A DNA stretch of 64,000 bases from assembly GCF_002878395.1 (NCBI RefSeq), contig NW_025857900.1, forward strand, positions 166,667 through 230,666. The letters run 5' to 3'. Source of the DNA: Capsicum annuum. Its lineage: Eukaryota; Streptophyta; Magnoliopsida; Solanales; Solanaceae. Each line of letters starts with the position of its first letter. The stretch's first letter is position 1. Under the pieces are notes generated by a model, which made no database searches, was not told where the DNA came from, and was given only the letters and a program-made list of their open reading frames with translations. Below, one piece after another: positions 48,537 to 61,122 of the stretch. The position numbers were made by a program, and so were the translations under genes.

Positions 48537-49117
48537 GGATAGGGTCAAAGAGGCATCTTAGCACTCGAGGACAAGAAGATGTGAGTGAAGACCCGGGCTT
48601 ATGGGGCTTCCTATCCAAGAAATAAGCTTTGAAGTGTTGAGAACAAGTCCCAACACTCCAAAACCGTCCAAGGAGTACACTAAAAGGCCTCCCCTTTGTT
48701 TGGTCTCATTAAGGGCCTTTTGGTCATTTTTGTAATAAGTCTTGCCCTAGTCTATAAATAGAACATTTAGGTGATTTTTTCTTTTAGACTTTGATGATAT
48801 ATTTGGTAAACTCTTTTAGAGTGTCTTACAGGGTGGAATTCTTGTGGCAAGTGAGGACATCACTTTTGTTGATAACAACCTTATAAATGGTGGTTGCTTG
48901 GGAATCCAATTCCTTTGAGGTCCCGTAAGAGTATAGGTGTTTAATATTAGTTGTTGTTTGTGTTTTGGTGTTTAATATACACCTTATTGCTTAAACCTGT
49001 AGTATTTCATGTCTCACTATCTATCTTTTTAGTTATTGTCATCTTGTATCCTGTTGTGTTGCTTGTTCTTCTCACGTTGTGGACTGTTTTGTGTGTTTTA
49101 GGGCTGTTTTGGTATCA
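48537..49117 (+). repeat. 3' LTR of the non-autonomous element
   Basis: It starts GGATAGGGTC (a decayed TGATACGGGTT) and ends TTGGTATCA. TATAAATA at 48753-48760. The following ACCAT is the second target copy. Confidence 0.91.
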
Positions 49118-50398
49118 ACCATAGCTCTTAGGGGTCAGTTCATTTTGTACCTTAGAGCGAGAAAGATGAATTCGAAGGGGTGTATTTACCATCTTGTGCG
49201 AGTCAAAGAATCTAACTCAGAAACTTCAACTCTTGAATCAGTTCCAGTAGTAAATGAATTCTTAGATGTATTTCCAGAAAATCTTCTCGGAGTTCCTCCC
49301 AAAAGGGAAATCAACTTTGAAATAGAACTTCTTCCAAATACTCATCCCATAACTATTTCACCATATAGAATGGCTCCAGTAGAACTCAAGGAGTTAAAAG
49401 AATAGTTAAAGGATCTCTTAGATAAGGGATTCATCAGATCCAGTGTCTCCCCGTGGGGTGCACCTATTCTATTTGTTCATAATAAAGATGGTTCTACCAA
49501 AATATGAATAGACTACCATCAGTTAAAAAAAGTCACAGTCAAGAATAGACGTCTACTTCTTAGAATCGATGACTTGTTTGATCAACTTTAGGTTGCCAGC
49601 TATTTTTGAAAGATAGACCTCAGATCAGGCTATCATCAGCTTAGAGTCAAGGACCTTGACATTCCAAAAATAGCTAACAAACCCGATATGGTCACTTTGA
49701 GTTTCTAGTTATGTCCTTTGGTCTCACAAATGCCCCAGCAGCCTTCATAGACTTGATGAACTGAGTGTTCAAGCAGTACTTAGACATGTTTGTCATAGTC
49801 TTCATTGATGACATTCTTATTTACTCCCGTAGTGAAACTGATCATGCAGACCATCTCAAAATAGTGTTACAAACTCTCAGAATAGTGTTATTCGCTAAAT
49901 TTAGTAAGTGTGAATTTTCGCTAAGATCAGTAGCTTTCCTTGGCCATATTATTTTTTGTGATGGCATTGTAGTTGATCCTCAAAAGACTGAGGTGGTGAG
50001 AAACTATTACCGTCGGTATGTTGAAGGATTTTCTTCTATTGCATCCCCCATGTCCCGATTGACTAAGAAGAAAGTTAAGTTTCAGTGGTCAGATTTCTGC
50101 GAGAAGAGTTTTCAGTAGTTGAAGACTTGACTCACCTCAACCCCAGTTCTTACCTTGCCAGATAGTTCAGATGGGTTTGTTGTGTACTGTGATGCATCTA
50201 GAGTAGGTTTGGGTTATGTCTTCATGTAGAGAGGTAACTTCATAGCATATGCCTCCAGATAACTTAAACCCATGAGAAGAATTATTAGACTAATGATCTT
50301 GAGTTAGCAGCAGTAGTATTTGCCTTACAGATTTGGAGGCATTACTTGTATAGGGTGCACGTTGACGTGTTCACTGACCATAAGATCCTGCAGTATGT
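49118..50398 (+). pseudogene. pol: pol: reverse transcriptase and part of RNase H (element E)
   Basis: MNSKGCIYHLVRVKESN at 49168 resumes the reading after the non-autonomous element. 49079-49405 is open through [25 protein letters not shown] is at about 49450 with stops after it. The palm 49765-50118 carries an intact FIDDILIYS loop. About 48 bp covering the SDIRSFLGLAGYY strand are lost near 50008. RNase H starts with [10 protein letters not shown] (about 50188) and is cut by the CACTA transposon within the QYV codons at 50398. Confidence 0.87.
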
Positions 50399-50437
50399 CA
50401 CTACAAAAAATGGGTGATATTGCGGGGGTTATTTTAA
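50399..50437 (+). repeat. left terminal inverted repeat of CACTA element
   Basis: Matches the reverse complement of 61782-61820 at 33 of 39 positions. The first 12 are perfect. Confidence 0.93.
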
Positions 50438-50700
50438 CCACTGCAAAATTATATGAAATGCGGGGTAAAAAATTTACTGCTTAAATATATGAAGTTGAAA
50501 CCCACGCTATAAATTGCGAGGTTTTTAAACCCCCGTTATATACCAAAAAATAGTCAATGCTTATTTTTCCATAAAAAAACATAAATTTTCAGGGGTTTTA
50601 GACCCCAGCTATAATCGAAAAAAAACCTTAACATTTTCCCTCTTTTTTATCGCTATTATTTCCCCCCGCTATTATTTTCCCTCACTTTCCCAATTATATT
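50438..50700. repeat. left subterminal repeat region of CACTA element
   Basis: Several copies of short GGGG-TTT-n-AAACCCCC words (for example aggtttttaaacccccgt near 50518 and ggggttttagacccc near 50591). In En/Spm elements such subterminal repeats bind the TNPA-type protein. Binding here is inferred. Confidence 0.65.
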
Positions 50701-51899
50701 GACCCTCTCATTTTCTCTCTTACTTTCTCTCTCTCATTTCCCAAATTAGTAGGCAACCATTTCATTTGGTAGGCAAAAATTAGTCATTGAGGTTGCAATA
50801 ACCATAGATTCATGGTAAATCCCCACTGATTATTCTCGTTTTTACACAATTTCTGTAAACTAAACTTGAATTGACATCTTCTTTTGTAAGTTAAATTAGG
50901 GTTATTTGAGTTTATTCATGTTTTGAGTAGATGTTTTAAGCTTGTTTTAGTGTTTATTTATATTGAAACTTGTTGTATTTTGTGGTTGAATGAGGGATTC
51001 TTTTTTCCGGAAGAAATGTTTAAGCTAATGTTTCAAGCTAATTTGTTTTTGAGAAATCCCGGGCTTGTTAGAGTTAGAAAGTAACGTGCTAATAGATTAT
51101 GTTTCCTTTGTTTTGATATTTGCTTATAGTCTTTGGGTATTCAATTTGATTAAGGGACATATGATATAATTGAATTTCTTAAAGATAAGAACCCAAATTC
51201 GGATGAACATGTTGAGGTGTAGATAAAAAGTTCATGTTTTCTTGTATTTGGTTTTCTGGTTGTCCGTAGCTTCACCTGCATAATCCTTTAAGAGAATTTC
51301 ACCAATGTTGTAAAATCTTATTAGGGGACAACAATATGTATAAATTACTCTCTCCTCAACTCCATTCCATTCACAAAGTTTTAGGTGTTCTTTAATAACC
51401 CGTAGTAGATTCACATAGTTCTGTAGGTATTAATTATTCTCTTCAAGTATACTCAATTTAAAGAGTTTGGATGTTCTTTAATGCTTAGTAGAAATTGTGA
51501 AACTAAAATAATATGACCAATAAAGTCTCTTGGGATTGAGGTGTACTTGTTGATATCATTATTTTTGTAGAGTAATGTTCATCACTTTCAAGAATGTGAA
51601 GAGCTACAGAACCTCAATGTTACATTAGGATTAGATTTAATTTATAATGGAGGTTAGATTAGTTATTGATTGTCCATAGATTAGTAAGAGCCTTAGCTAG
51701 TGTTTTCCAGTACCATAGGGGCAATTCTCAATTTTTTTATAATCAGAAGTCACAGTACAGTTGTTACCAAAATCATAAGGAGGTTGTTGTAACTAGGACT
51801 TAAGATGAGATACAAGGGACACATGATATTTTTGCGTCATTCTTAGTGGTTGGTTCTAATCTGTGAGTTAAGGGGCCATGTGACAGTGAAGTCATGACG
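50701..51899. other. 5' non-coding part of CACTA element
   Basis: A CT-rich stretch (about 50700-50745), then AT-rich sequence with no recognisable gene. The minus frame 51232-51414 shows no domain. Promoter and leader of the transposase genes would lie here. Confidence 0.45.
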
Positions 51900-52370
51900 G
51901 AATCTAAAAAATTCAAATTCACATGATCGTATGCCTTTTCAAGGTCAATTTTGCACAAAACACTTAGTACTCTTTTCTTTCTCCTAGAATCCACCACTAA
52001 GATGTTTGCATGAAACATCTTCTTTCCTCTCATTTAATAATGTCCAACCAAAAGCAAACAGTAACAACTTTCTAGTATTTCCTTAGTTCCCTTGGTACTG
52101 GGTTTCCTTCCTATATTTTGGAATGTTTGGCCACTGTTAGGCATAGTCAAGTGGAGATCTTAGAGGTTAAGGAAAGTAATCCTCAATTGATTAGCCATCG
52201 TATAGTGAAAAAACAAGTGTGTCATAGTATTTTCCCTCTTACTACTCATGTGGCATCTCTTAGCACAGAGTGTAAGGCTACTTTATGAATATTGATTCCT
52301 ATCCAATGTCATTAATACTTCCCCAAATGCTATTAAGTATTCAACCAATAGGGTGGCTGCTATTCAACTA
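51900..52370 (-). pseudogene. LINE fragments: zinc-finger-like end and RT piece, in scrambled order
   Basis: On the minus strand about 52290-52060 reads CAKRCHMSSKRENTMTHL and then FFHYTMANQLRITFLNL. This is the C-x2-C...H-L-F-x-H-C pattern of the zf-RVT region at the C-terminus of plant LINE ORF2. Directly downstream on the same strand (about 52030-51900), VDSRRKKR and CKIDLEKAYDHVN match the LINE reverse transcriptase core, which normally lies upstream of zf-RVT. So two LINE-derived pieces are joined in reversed order within the CACTA element. Confidence 0.65.
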
Positions 52371-52710
52371 ATAGTATTCCACTGAAACCGTCCTCTGTTC
52401 TTTTTATGTCTTCTATCAACTGGTCCAACTTGGGTTTGGCATTTTACCCAACCTCTCGCGCTTATTCAATAACCATATTACCCAGTCATTACCTCAGTCC
52501 TTGTGTCCCAATATTATAGTCAACTATGAAGCTCTTATGTTGTTTGTAATTGTGTATTTTAATCTTACAGCCAACAAACAATTTCTAGCTACCCCATACC
52601 AGCATGACAATGCCTCTATCCCTACTATTTTCATAGATATTGTGGTAGATTCATACTTTTTCTTTATGAAATATTCTAGGGGATATTTTGCATTTTCATC
52701 AAATTCTTCA

Positions 52711-55050
52711 ATGAATAGATCTTGGATTGGAATGTCAAGAAACACACCAGAGTATTTGCTTGGTTTGAATCGGTTTCTAGATTTTTCATTTACCAATGGA
52801 ACTATAGGATATAAATAAAGTGTCCATGTCCTATATGTGGTTTTACAAAGTGAAAAATAAAAAATGTGGTGTTTCACTATTTGATGGACAAGGATTTCCC
52901 TCAACATTACGTCACTTGGGTTATGGATGGGGAAATGAATGTTTTACCTAATTCTAGAAACATAGAGGTCACTCAAGATGCACAACCTTTTGAAAATCCT
53001 ATTGAATTTTTTATTAATGAAGCATTCTGGGGTTTAAGGCATGAGGGTGTCGATGTAGGTCCATCACAAGAAGCAGGAGAAGAAGAAATTTTACATGATT
53101 TATCTGATTCAAATAAAAAAGATTATTTTGAATTACTTAAGGGTGGAAGTGAAGATTTGTATGAAGGATCCAAGTACTCAAATTTGGATGTTTTACTAAA
53201 GCTTTATCACATCAAGTGCTTATCTAGGGTAAGTGGTAAGGGAATAACTGTGGTACTAGATCTACTCAGGGATGCATTTAAATTTGGAAAGATCCCTATA
53301 TCTTTTTATGAGGCTAAGAAAACCGTCAACAAGTTGTGTCTTGATTATATAAAGATAGATGCTTTCCCAAATAATTGTATGTTGTACTGGGAAGATGATA
53401 TTAATACAGAATCATATAAGCATTATCACACTTCAAGATAGAAGCCTGAGAATGATAGCGATCTTAATCATGAACCTAGTACAACTAAGAAACAAAAGAA
53501 AAAGCAAAATAAGAAGCAAAATAAGCCTGCCAAAGTTTTGCGCTACTTTCCATTAAAACCAAGATTACAAAGATTATTTATGTGCTCTAAAATTACAGAT
53601 CATATGAGATGGCATGGAAAATATGGGAGCTTAAGGCACCCTTGAGATGGTGAAGCATGGAAAAAGCTTGATGCAAATTATCCTGAATTTGTTTTTGATC
53701 CTCTAAATGTTCGATTAGGACTAGCTACTGATGGTTTTAATCCTTTTAGAACAATGAGTACTAACTGTAGCATTTGGTTGGTGGTTTTGTTTCCATACAA
53801 TCTTCCTCCTTGGTTGTGTATGAAGCAATTAAATTTTATCCTCCCAATGATCATTCCATGTCTACATATAGTAAGGAATAACATAGATGTATATCTATAA
53901 CCACTTATTAAGGATTGAATGAGTTGTGGAGTGAAGGTGTGGATACTTTTGATTCATTAAAGAATGAAATGTTCAAAATATGAGCAGCTCTTATTTGGAT
54001 AGTTAGTGATTTTCCTGGACTTGAAATCTTATCAGGTTGGAACGCACATACTGGTCTTGCATGTCCTTCTTGTAATTTGATGCAGAAACTTGTCGACTTC
54101 ATCATAGAAGAAAGTGGTGTTTTATTGGCCACCGTCGATTCTTATGAAGAAATCATTAATTTAGCCTAATGGGACTTTGTTTTGATGGAAATTTCTAAAT
54201 ATGGTGCCTTTATAGTGAATTTAGACATTACATCAAAAGAAGTACAAGAGGTCATAGACTTTCAGCAACAGAGGCAGAGAGAAAAGTTAGTAAAGAGGTC
54301 CCTAATTGGTTTCCTAAGAGAGTGAATGAATGACATTAAAATATTTATTTTCGTATAACTTTTTTATATCAACTTAAAATTTCTAATATAAATGTTTCAT
54401 ATATTTAGATTATGAATCCAGATATAGCAGATACTATCTCTGATGAGATGAAGTTCTTATCACAAGGCCTAGCCCGAGATGCAAGAAGATTCAATAATTA
54501 TAACATTAGTGGATTCAAATTTCAAACTTTATCTAGAGAAGAAGGATTAAAAACACAAAATAGTGGAGTTTTTCTTGTCTCTGACACTTCTTGTGTTGCA
54601 TCTAGTGCAGATAGACATGCAACACAAGAAGACCTGTCATAGTATAGAAAGTTGAAAGACATTATTGAGCTTAATTATTATGGAAAATTTAGAGTTGTTC
54701 TTGTCAAATGTCAGTGAGATGACACTACTCGGAACAGAGGGTTCAAAATAGATTCTTAGAAGTTTAATTATGTTAACTTTTCCAAATTAATTCATACCAG
54801 TGATCGTGTGGAGGATGATTCGTATATTGAAGAATCACAAGCTAATATAGTCTACTATGTTAATGATTAAAATGATAAAGAATGGAGTGTGGCTGTACAT
54901 CTAAAGCCAAGAGATTTGTTTGACCTAGGAGTGATTGATGAAAAGAAAATATACGAGAATGAGCCATACCAACAACAAGAATTTGGACAATTTTTTGATG
55001 TTGATTATGAGAATATCCAAATTTCAATAGAGGAGCATATGACTGAATAG
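52711..55050 (+). pseudogene. TNP2: CACTA transposase (TNP2-type), broken
   Basis: It starts ATG at 52711 with MNRSWIGMSRNTPEYLLGL, the transposase-associated domain, then a CPCPICGF zinc motif after a 1-base shift and a TGA. A linker follows (52866-53441). The Transposase_21 domain runs from about 53536 to 54080 with MRWHGKYGSLRHP, LATDGFNPFRTMS, LPPWLCMKQ and FPGLEILSGWN-like residues ending TGLACPSC. A large central piece that includes DUF4218 is mostly missing; only its tail (HRLSATEAERKV..PNWF) remains near 54245-54325. After a likely intron (about 54335-54409) come LNYYGKFRVVL and NFSKLIHTSDRVEDDSYI, a DUF4216 domain, to the TAG at 55048-55050. Multiple stops. It would cut and join DNA at the CACTA ends if intact. 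Confidence 0.88.
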
Positions 55051-57289
55051 ATATATCATAATTTTTTAGTTTCCTCTGGTACTTTCTTTTTCTTGCTTGA
55101 TTAGTGTTTTTTTCCAAAATTTACTATCTTTTGGCTTAGAAAGTTATAACTATAGTAATTTCTCTCTATTTTTTTGCTATGTGAGGACTTGAATATGCAT
55201 AGTGAAGTAACTAAAACTTTTGCTATACGAGAGTTTTTTCTTTTTCTGGTTTACCTATCCATCTCCAGCTATGTTGCTCGAACTCTTCAAAAATGTGAAA
55301 CCATGACCATACTAATACAATAATTATAGAAACCTTAGAAACCATGACCATACTAATACAATATGCACATCTCTGATAAGGCCTCGATCTTAAAAATTGT
55401 TATATCTGCCACGTCATTGAATTATTTACAATAATATTGCTGACATCTGAGGATTTTATGAATAACACTCTTCTGATACCTTCTTATTTCGAGTCACATC
55501 TGTCCTGTTCTATGAACTGAATTAACTTTAGCTGAACTGCTCAGGCTATTCTTGGTTACATGCACTAATTAGCAGAAGGGGTTTTAGGCATCAATGCACC
55601 CTTGTTTGTTATTAATTAGCTGTCAATAAGAAACATTGAGAAAACAAATATTAATCAGGAGCACTATTATCCAATGTTCTTTTAAGATTATTCTTACTTG
55701 CAAGTTCACAATCTGGCAATCTTTGTAGCCTTTTATTTCCCCTCTTAGATGGAAGTAACTTGTATGTTACTTTACTGCAATGGTGAGGGTATGGGAGATT
55801 TATAAAGGTTATTGTTCTTAATACGTCCCAATCCAAGCGTAATCGGTAAAAATTATCGCAGTAGATCTGGGTCTTTGTGGAGTGATCTTCCTCTATTCAA
55901 GTTGTAAGTTAGCATTAGAGATCATTTCCTCATGTCTGATCTTTTCTTTTTGATTGTTAAAAATTGACACTCACAATGCCTATTGGTTTTTCGTCTCTAT
56001 TTTTTTGACACACCTCTATGTATTGTGAGTCAATTTTCTGGTGACTTTTGTATCTCTAGCGGTCCAAAGGGTAGGAAAGAAAAATAGTTACTGAGTTGTC
56101 TTAGAATTACCTATTAGCAATATTATTATGGTGAAATATTTTTGTGTCATGGGGTGGTTTAACTTGCTATTTGTAACCAATCCTCTAGTCATTATTAGGA
56201 CCACCTTTTTGGGGTATGAGGACATAAACTTTCACCATAAAAAGAAGCAAAAATGACAAGATCTACTGTGGAACATATTTTTTTCACTTGTACAGTTGGT
56301 ACTGTATTCTTCTGCACACAAGAAAGTAAGAGAACCATAAAAGATGCTTCTATATAGAGTAAGTCATATTGTTCAGTTGTGTCCACCTCCTTTTTGGCTA
56401 AAAAAATAATTGAGGTCCTATTTAAACAGTGCTTTCTTCTGGTCAGACAAAGCAGGGAAATGCAACTTGTTTGGACTTACTTTCAAATTGGAAATTAAAA
56501 ATACTAAATTAAGGAATCTTTGTCTAAAGAGTTGTACTATAAACTTGTCTAATTGAGAGGTTATCAATCTTTGTAGTGCTTTAAGCTCTAGTAGGAAACA
56601 AGAGGTACTATTGGGGGTTTGTTTTCTTGGTACTATTCATGGTGAATTCTAATGCTTAATAAGGGATCCTGTAATTTTTCCTTTAGTAACACAGTGGAAC
56701 CCAATGCTGGGAAATTTTGAGTTAGATATATTTATTTTTTCTTGTGTATTATAATTTGTATGCAAATTTGAGGTTTAGGTGTGATAATATAACTGATGTT
56801 TAGTTATAGATGAAGTAATGAGATCCTATCTTAACTTGTCAAACATCTGTTAATAGACCTTAGTTTGACAAAAAATATATGACATGATCTGAAACCTGGA
56901 AGCTGAGAACTACTAGACATACCTGGAACCAAAGGAAAAAAATAAAGATGAGCTTTTTATTTTTGTGGATCAGATATATGCTTTTTGCTTTTCTGATACC
57001 TTATCTGCATTTTCTGGTTCTCCTGGGATTATTCAGTTTACATATTAATTCCATTTAAATAATATGGTTCACTTACAATGTGGAAGATAGCTTTTAAGGA
57101 TTTCATGGATAACACTCTTCTGATACCTTCTTGTTTCGAATAACATCGGTCCTGTTCTATGAACTGAATTAACTTTAGCTAAACTACCTCGGCTGTAACA
57201 CTCTTCTTGTTTTGTAATTGTAACTAAAATGTGGATATTTGTCAATATATTATAGATATACCAAGGTTCAACCGCTCACACAAAAAGCA
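55051..57289. other. internal spacer of CACTA element, no gene
   Basis: No coding domain on either strand. It holds one pair of about 105-bp direct repeats (see separate entry) and a short repeat aaaccatgaccatactaat at 55297-55320 and 55338-55362. Open frames on the minus strand (55651-55836, 56195-56386) are without recognisable content. Confidence 0.5.
55449..57195 (+). repeat. direct repeat pair of about 105 bp, 1.65 kb apart
   Basis: Copy 1 about 55449-55555 and copy 2 about 57096-57195. They share aacactcttctgatacctt and cctgttctatgaactgaat with scattered differences. Both lie between the two transposon genes, so they may be the footprint of an internal duplication or a small nested element. 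Confidence 0.75.
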
Positions 57290-60200
57290 AAAATCAAATT
57301 TGTCGGTGTCTACATCATAAGGTACTGAATCAGCATGTCTGCCAACAAATCTGCCTCCAGTAATTCAGTATGAACCTCAACCATTTCGACCAATTTACTC
57401 AGTATCCCATCCAACACCTATGGATCAGGACACGCCACATCTGGGTCTAACAGTTTGGCCTAAATCACAAACATCCCAGTTAGTTTAATTGACATCACAT
57501 CCATCTCTGGTTGGTTAGACTCATCATAACCCTCTCGATCAGTTCACTCTACATCATATCTGGGTCTGGAAAATCAGAATTCATCACAGTCATCCCGATC
57601 AATTCATTCTACATCATATTCAAATCCAACAAATGAGGACTCGTTACGAGCAACTCCCACAGATCAGGCTGCACCCAAAAACATTCTAGACGTGAATCAA
57701 ATACATATTGGGTCGTAGAGGCAATAGGTAAATACTTCGAACTATCAATACATATTTCAACAGACCTTTCTAATCCATTGTAATGTCTCTCATAGCTTCC
57801 ACTAATCTCTTTTCTTATAACAGATTCAAGAAATAATGTCAAGAAAATCAAAGTAAAAGCTAAGGAAGTGCTGAATTTAATAGGTGAAGAATGTATCATG
57901 GTTAAATTTGATATTTATGATGAACCATTTGGCGAAGCACGTAGCCTTCTTTCACGCTCTTATAGAATTTTAGCATGTGATTGCTCTTTATTTCCAATCA
58001 ACTTTGAAAAATGGTTGAGTTTACCTGTGACATACTTCAATTGCATCTTCGATCATATTATAAAGGTATAAGCTCTAAATTCTAATGACTATACCACTGC
58101 TTATTATTTTAGAGATAGACAACTATTTCTTTATTTTTCTCTTTGAATTTTATATTTGCATGTAATAGAGAAGCTAACCAATATTTTCATTTTAAAGCCC
58201 AAATTCTTCTTTGACACAGTTGAAATAGTTTCTCGACGACATATTTCTTTATCTATTGGAAAAAAGTAGGCCGCAAATAAGATTAACATGTGGAGTGAAG
58301 TTGATGATCCACTTAAAAGTAAAGCTCAGATTATGGATAAGGTACCAGATGGGATCTCCCCAAATCAATGAATTTCTTTTATTGAATACAATTTTAAAGA
58401 GTCAACAAAGGTATTTATGTAAATGGATTTCTTTATATATAGTTGTATAATTATTTTTTTCTAATTGATGTTAAAATATATTTTTATGAGAAAATACGTC
58501 AAAGGAACCGCGAAAGTTGAAAGAAACAAATAATTCCTCACACTGGTGGCTCCAAAGCTAATGCTACAAGAAGGGCTGAAATGGTGAATGAATTAACCTC
58601 GAATGTAATTATTCCTAAATAGTAAATTATTTTGATTTATTTTTAAATTTATAGATTTCCGAGACTGGATAGTGGCCTGGGAGAGCATAAATGTACATTG
58701 CTACTCATAAGAATCAAGATGGAGTATATGTTAATGAAGCGACAAAAGAAATATGTGTGAGTTTTACTTATGTGCCATGGACAATTATTGAGCAACCAAC
58801 CATGGTATGCCAAATGAATTTCTATTATTAATTTATTTTGATAACAAATTTTCGATATGTAGGAAAAATTGAGTTAGGTTTGAGCCAAAGCACCTTAGAT
58901 GAGTCTCAAGTTTCACTAAATGATGTCGTTGGTAAGGTGCTAGGGCAAGAGAACTCTGGAAAGGTGAGATGTTTGGGATTAGGATCTGTTCCTGGTAGAT
59001 TTTTTGAACAAGTTAGACCTCGTTTTGGTGGTACAAGTACATCTAGTAGTGGAGGTTCTTGTTCATTACAATGTCGAGAAAACTACAATAAAATGATAAA
59101 TTCTCACAATCAAATACTATGTACTTTGAAGGCATATATTATAATGAAAGAAGGAACGATACTAGAACAATTTGTGGGTCTCTTTGATTCTCCTTCAATG
59201 GTTTCTCCCATAGCAATAGTAAAGTTCTCTTTACTTTTTTCTATCTCGGTTTTGGTGATATGTGTTTTATATATTTAGGTCTAGTGCTTCTTAATTGGGG
59301 AAAAATTGTTCCTTTTGTGAATCACATTAAAAATTACAGCTTTTGTGAGGAAAGAACAGGTTGGTTGAGTTTATGGAGAAAGTCTCTTTTTATGTCTCAT
59401 GGAGATGGTTGCAGATTTAGGAAACATTGGAGAGGGAAAAGGAAGTTTAGGTGAAAAATGAACCTTATACCCTAAAAATCCCACAACAGTTTCACCAACT
59501 TACTCACAGGAGGTCTTTAGAAACCCTATAATTGCACCTTACCTTTACAAGTTCCATGGTATAGTGAACGGTATTGACCCAGATATTTGGGACCCGTTAA
59601 ATGATAAGTTCACTCCCATAAGTTGTCTCTGCTTTTCTCATTTACCAAACTGCCTATAAGTGCATAGGTTGGTAAAAGTTCACATAATTTTGTAAAATTC
59701 ATGTGCTAAACTCCTAGATTTTGTGATAACTTTCCTCTGAACAACTTGCTAGATTGTCTGCTTTAGTTTTGGTGGGTTTTAAAATGGTTTTTTCCCTTTA
59801 AATTCTCAATATTAATAAATTAACTGAGGAGTGCAAATTAGTTGAATATTCAATGTTCAAATTCTCTTCTTCGGTTCTTCCTATATATTGTGACCTCTGC
59901 CCTATAGATTGTAACAAAGATATTCCTCTATGTAACACTACCAAGAGATGCATAAAGCTTGATATTATACAAACTAGAAAATACGTGTACAATTGGTATT
60001 TGGAAGAATGAAAAGCTTTCATTTCTTGTCTTCACTTTATATTTCTTATTTATTTTGTTTTTCAAATTATTAATCTTTTATCATATATTTCTTGGCAATA
60101 AAACATTTCATTACCAAGTAGAGAATTATACAACAACAAAAAAATAACTTGAGGTTGAACAAATTCCGAACTTTCAGCTAACAACTTGCTAACAACAAAT

Positions 60201-61122
60201 ATTACCTACCAAAATGTATCATTATGGATAAGAATTAAGCTTTTGTACACCCCTTGTTATTTTTGGTTTCACTTACAGTCTATATGCCACTTCCTGCACC
60301 ATTAGTCAGACAATTACATCAATATGTCTTTGTTTGATTTGAAAAACTCTAAGGTTCCATTCTTCACAATGAAGTACATAGTAGCACTTAGGATCATCCT
60401 ATACATCTTTTTTTAGTTACTTTGCCATTTTGATGATTCAAAGACCATTGCAATTCTTCCTTCCACTCTGGTGCCTGTTTGTAGATGTTTTTCCATTTTA
60501 ACATTCTCATCTAGGTTTTGGAGTATAATTAACACTTAAAGAAAAAATGGTTGATACTGTTTTGTTATAGACTACACATAGGGCAGATTGTATTGACATG
60601 CATCCCTCTTTTGCTTAAACAATCCTTGGTGTACATCATTTTGTGTACTACTAGCCATGGTTAAAGTAACGCCCCGGTAGATGCTGATTAGTTTGTTAAC
60701 TGCTAACTGGGATTCTTCACAAGTATTTTTGGCCATTGTTCCTAACTATATGAGATTGCTCTTTGAAGTTCTTGGTCAATTTTTGTGAAATACAAACATT
60801 AGATTATTCAGACACTGAATTGATGTTATTAAGGTTATCTGGTTATTGGTTTGTTAAGTTATTGTGTTGATTGTTCTAATAATTAGTAGTTACAATTTAG
60901 TTGGTTTGGATAGTTAAATTAGAAATCTTTTTAGCTAATCTGGTGTCTTTCCTTGCTATGTCTAACTCGCTTAATGTCCTCTAATCTTATATTAAAAGCG
61001 GTTTATCAATTGATTTTTATACTTTACATTTTTATGTAGCCAAGTGATGCTACTAGTGGACCCATTTCGCCAGTGGATGCAAGGAGATCACGCGGTGATA
61101 ACGATCCTAATGGCATTCTTTG
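57290..61122 (+). pseudogene. CACTA TNP1/TNPA-type protein gene, broken, multi-exon
   Basis: The Pro/Ser-rich N-terminal part (about 57300-57720) has several stops. 57868-58071 encodes FDIYDEPFGEARSLLSRSYR and FPINFEKWLSLPVTYFNCIFDHIIK, typical of Ptta/En/Spm (Transposase_24) proteins. After an intron, KPKFFFDTVEIVSRRHISLS continues at about 58195-58255. Further exons carry HTGGSKANATRRAEM (about 58540), ATHKNQDGVYVNEATKEI (about 58695) and 58861-59200 with VLGQENSGKVRCLGLGSVPGRFF. A C-terminal exon at about 61040-61122 (SDATSGPISPVDARRS) follows an AG splice site. Exon limits are approximate. In En/Spm the partner protein binds subterminal repeats and is needed for transposition. Confidence 0.75.
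60240..60720 (-). pseudogene. LINE ORF2 C-terminal (zf-RVT) fragment
   Basis: On the minus strand, VNTICPMC then NSINHFFFKC, followed by EWKEELQWSLNHQNGK and YRMILSATMYF-like residues in shifting frames. The C-x2-C...H-x3-F-x-C and W-x-A/S-x-N/K-H patterns match the end of plant LINE ORF2 proteins. It lies in what would be an intron of the TNP1-type gene, in opposite orientation, and differs from the fragment at 52 kb. Confidence 0.6.

Larger units (their letters stand above)
45606..49117 (+). mobile_element. non-autonomous LTR retrotransposon (LARD-like), 3512 bp, inside element E
   Basis: Two LTRs of about 581 bp (45606-46186 and 48537-49117) flank 2.35 kb with no RT, integrase or protease. 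Flanks are ACCAC (45601-45605) and ACCAT (49118-49122), a 5-bp duplication with one mismatch. A decayed tRNA-Met primer site and a purine tract are in the right places. Such elements depend on enzymes of an autonomous relative. The internal frame at 47607-48026 is described separately. LTRs are roughly 85% alike by eye (not computed). Confidence 0.92.

Noticed and set aside
52524..52907. 127-codon minus-strand frame
   Set aside because: It is the antisense shadow of the start of the TNP2-type gene, whose plus-strand residues match the transposase-associated domain.
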